A DNA stretch of 14,345 bases from NCBI GenBank assembly GCA_022791355.1, contig JAAVYX010000010.1, forward strand, positions 1-14,345. The letters run 5' to 3'. A program made the position numbers and the translations under genes. Below, piece after piece: positions 13,828 to 14,345 of this stretch (positions are counted from its first letter, which is position 1; the number at the start of each line of letters is the position of its first letter). Under the pieces are notes generated by a model, which ran no database searches, had not been told where the DNA came from, and was given only the letters and a program-made list of their open reading frames with translations. Source of the DNA: Clostridiales bacterium. GTDB taxonomy: Bacteria > Bacillota > Clostridia > Oscillospirales > Acutalibacteraceae.

Positions 13828-14100
13828 ATGTGTGATATCGTCAACCAAATAGAAGGAATTTCCGGTAAAGAGGATTTTTTGACTTTTGTAAATCAACTGA
13901 TTGCAGATGTCCGTCAAAATCCCCAGGAGTGGAACGATACAACCATAGGCCAGTATCTTGAAGCCATGCGGCTGGAGGATTATTCCGCTTGCGCATGGAA
14001 CGATATAGACTGGAGCCGTGTCAGCTACGCGGCTATGGCAAAGTTTTATACATGGGAAAGCTCTACGAGTAAGCTGCAAGGGGTATGGCAGGCTGGGTAA
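13828..14100 (+). CDS. Small DUF7660-like protein, 90 residues
   Basis: The start is the ATG at 13828, five bases after GTGAGGA. An in-frame ATG at 13789 has no ribosome site and adds an unrelated MPVYLKAAFVRKN, so it is rejected. The protein reads ISGKEDFLTFVNQLIADVRQ (10-29), then NPQEWNDTTIGQYLEAM (30-46), then an aromatic-rich C-terminus with SYAAMAKFYTWESS. The 'KEDFL-F---L--D----P-EW-N-T---YLEA' pattern is that of the small DUF7660 family, as I remember it; function is unknown, and related genes often occur near contact-toxin immunity or other accessory genes. No signal peptide or membrane segment. The low GC content compared with purD hints at a later acquisition. Confidence 0.75.
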   Translation: MCDIVNQIEGISGKEDFLTFVNQLIADVRQNPQEWNDTTIGQYLEAMRLEDYSACAWNDIDWSRVSYAAMAKFYTWESSTSKLQGVWQAG

Positions 14101-14117
14101 TATTTTAAGGGAAATCC

Positions 14118-14149
14118 GCATACGCCCTTTGTGTGCGCACATTTTTATT
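14118..14149 (+). terminator. Possible weak terminator after the DUF7660-like gene
   Basis: GCATAC (14118-14123) pairs with GTGTGC (14131-14136), six pairs with one G-U and a 7-nt loop. A short GCAC then leads into ATTTTTATTT. An alternative stem is TGTG/CACA nearer the T-run. Either is weak. Confidence 0.35.
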
Positions 14150-14173
14150 TCTAGGGAAAGGCAGGCGAGCGAC

Positions 14174-14345
14174 ATGGAAAAAACAGAAGAATCTTGTAAG
14201 CTGGTGTACGCCAACCGGCCTTATCTCGCCTTTCTCTCCCTGGCCTTGACCTTAGTGGGTCTGTTCGGCCTGGGTTACGCGGCCTTTGACGGCGATATGA
14301 CCCTCTGGACCCGGGTTCTTTTCGGCGTGGGCGGGGGCTTTCTGC
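14174..14345 (+). CDS. Membrane protein, N-terminal part only
   Basis: An ATG at 14174 opens a frame that runs off the right edge (57 residues seen). A modest AGGCGAG lies upstream. A charged start (MEKTEESCKLVYANRP) precedes a hydrophobic segment at about 17-38 (YLAFLSLALTLVGLFGLGYA), a short polar loop with DGDMTLWTR, and what looks like a second hydrophobic segment from 48 on. This two-segment start resembles the small STM3941-like membrane proteins, but too little is present to assign a family. Codon use is GC-rich like the pur genes. Confidence 0.7.
   Translation, partial: MEKTEESCKLVYANRPYLAFLSLALTLVGLFGLGYAAFDGDMTLWTRVLFGVGGGFL

Overview
The window looks like the chromosome of a moderately GC-rich, Gram-positive anaerobe of the class Clostridia, possibly an Oscillospiraceae-type gut bacterium. 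The supporting signs are a DnaD-domain protein next to a DnaC/DnaI-type helicase loader, strong AGGAGG ribosome sites, Clostridia-like purine enzymes, and a DUF1905 protein. The taxon is inferred from gene content only.

Positions 1-1610 (minus strand) carry an unfinished phage-type tail-fibre protein with seventeen consecutive ten-residue repeats. Positions 1611-2193 have no gene. They hold a minus-strand terminator and fragments of a dispersed repeat. Two small plus-strand genes follow: a 48-residue charged protein, and a DUF1905 protein cut short by an in-frame TGA. They face a minus-strand operon (nitroreductase, DnaD-like protein, DnaC/DnaI-like ATPase; 5577 down to 3070) across a strong two-way terminator and about 300 bases of hairpin-rich non-coding DNA.

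The right half is a purine-biosynthesis locus on the plus strand: purE, purM, purN, then purH, an unknown 127-residue protein, and purD. These genes cover carboxylation of the AIR/CAIR step (purE), AIR synthesis (purM), GAR formation and formylation (purD, purN), and the last two steps to IMP (purH). purF, purL/Q/S, purK, purC and purB are not in the window. purE has a clear promoter and a leader of about 195 nt with a strong intrinsic terminator, which suggests control by attenuation. I see no guanine-riboswitch core.

Two related non-coding elements of about 600-700 bp lie in opposite orientation, one before purE (about 5835-6535) and one between purN and purH (about 9274-9874). They share a 41-base perfect match and a hairpin whose arms differ but stay paired. 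The second has imperfect terminal inverted repeats, like a MITE. After purD come a small DUF7660-like protein and the start of a membrane protein that runs off the right edge.
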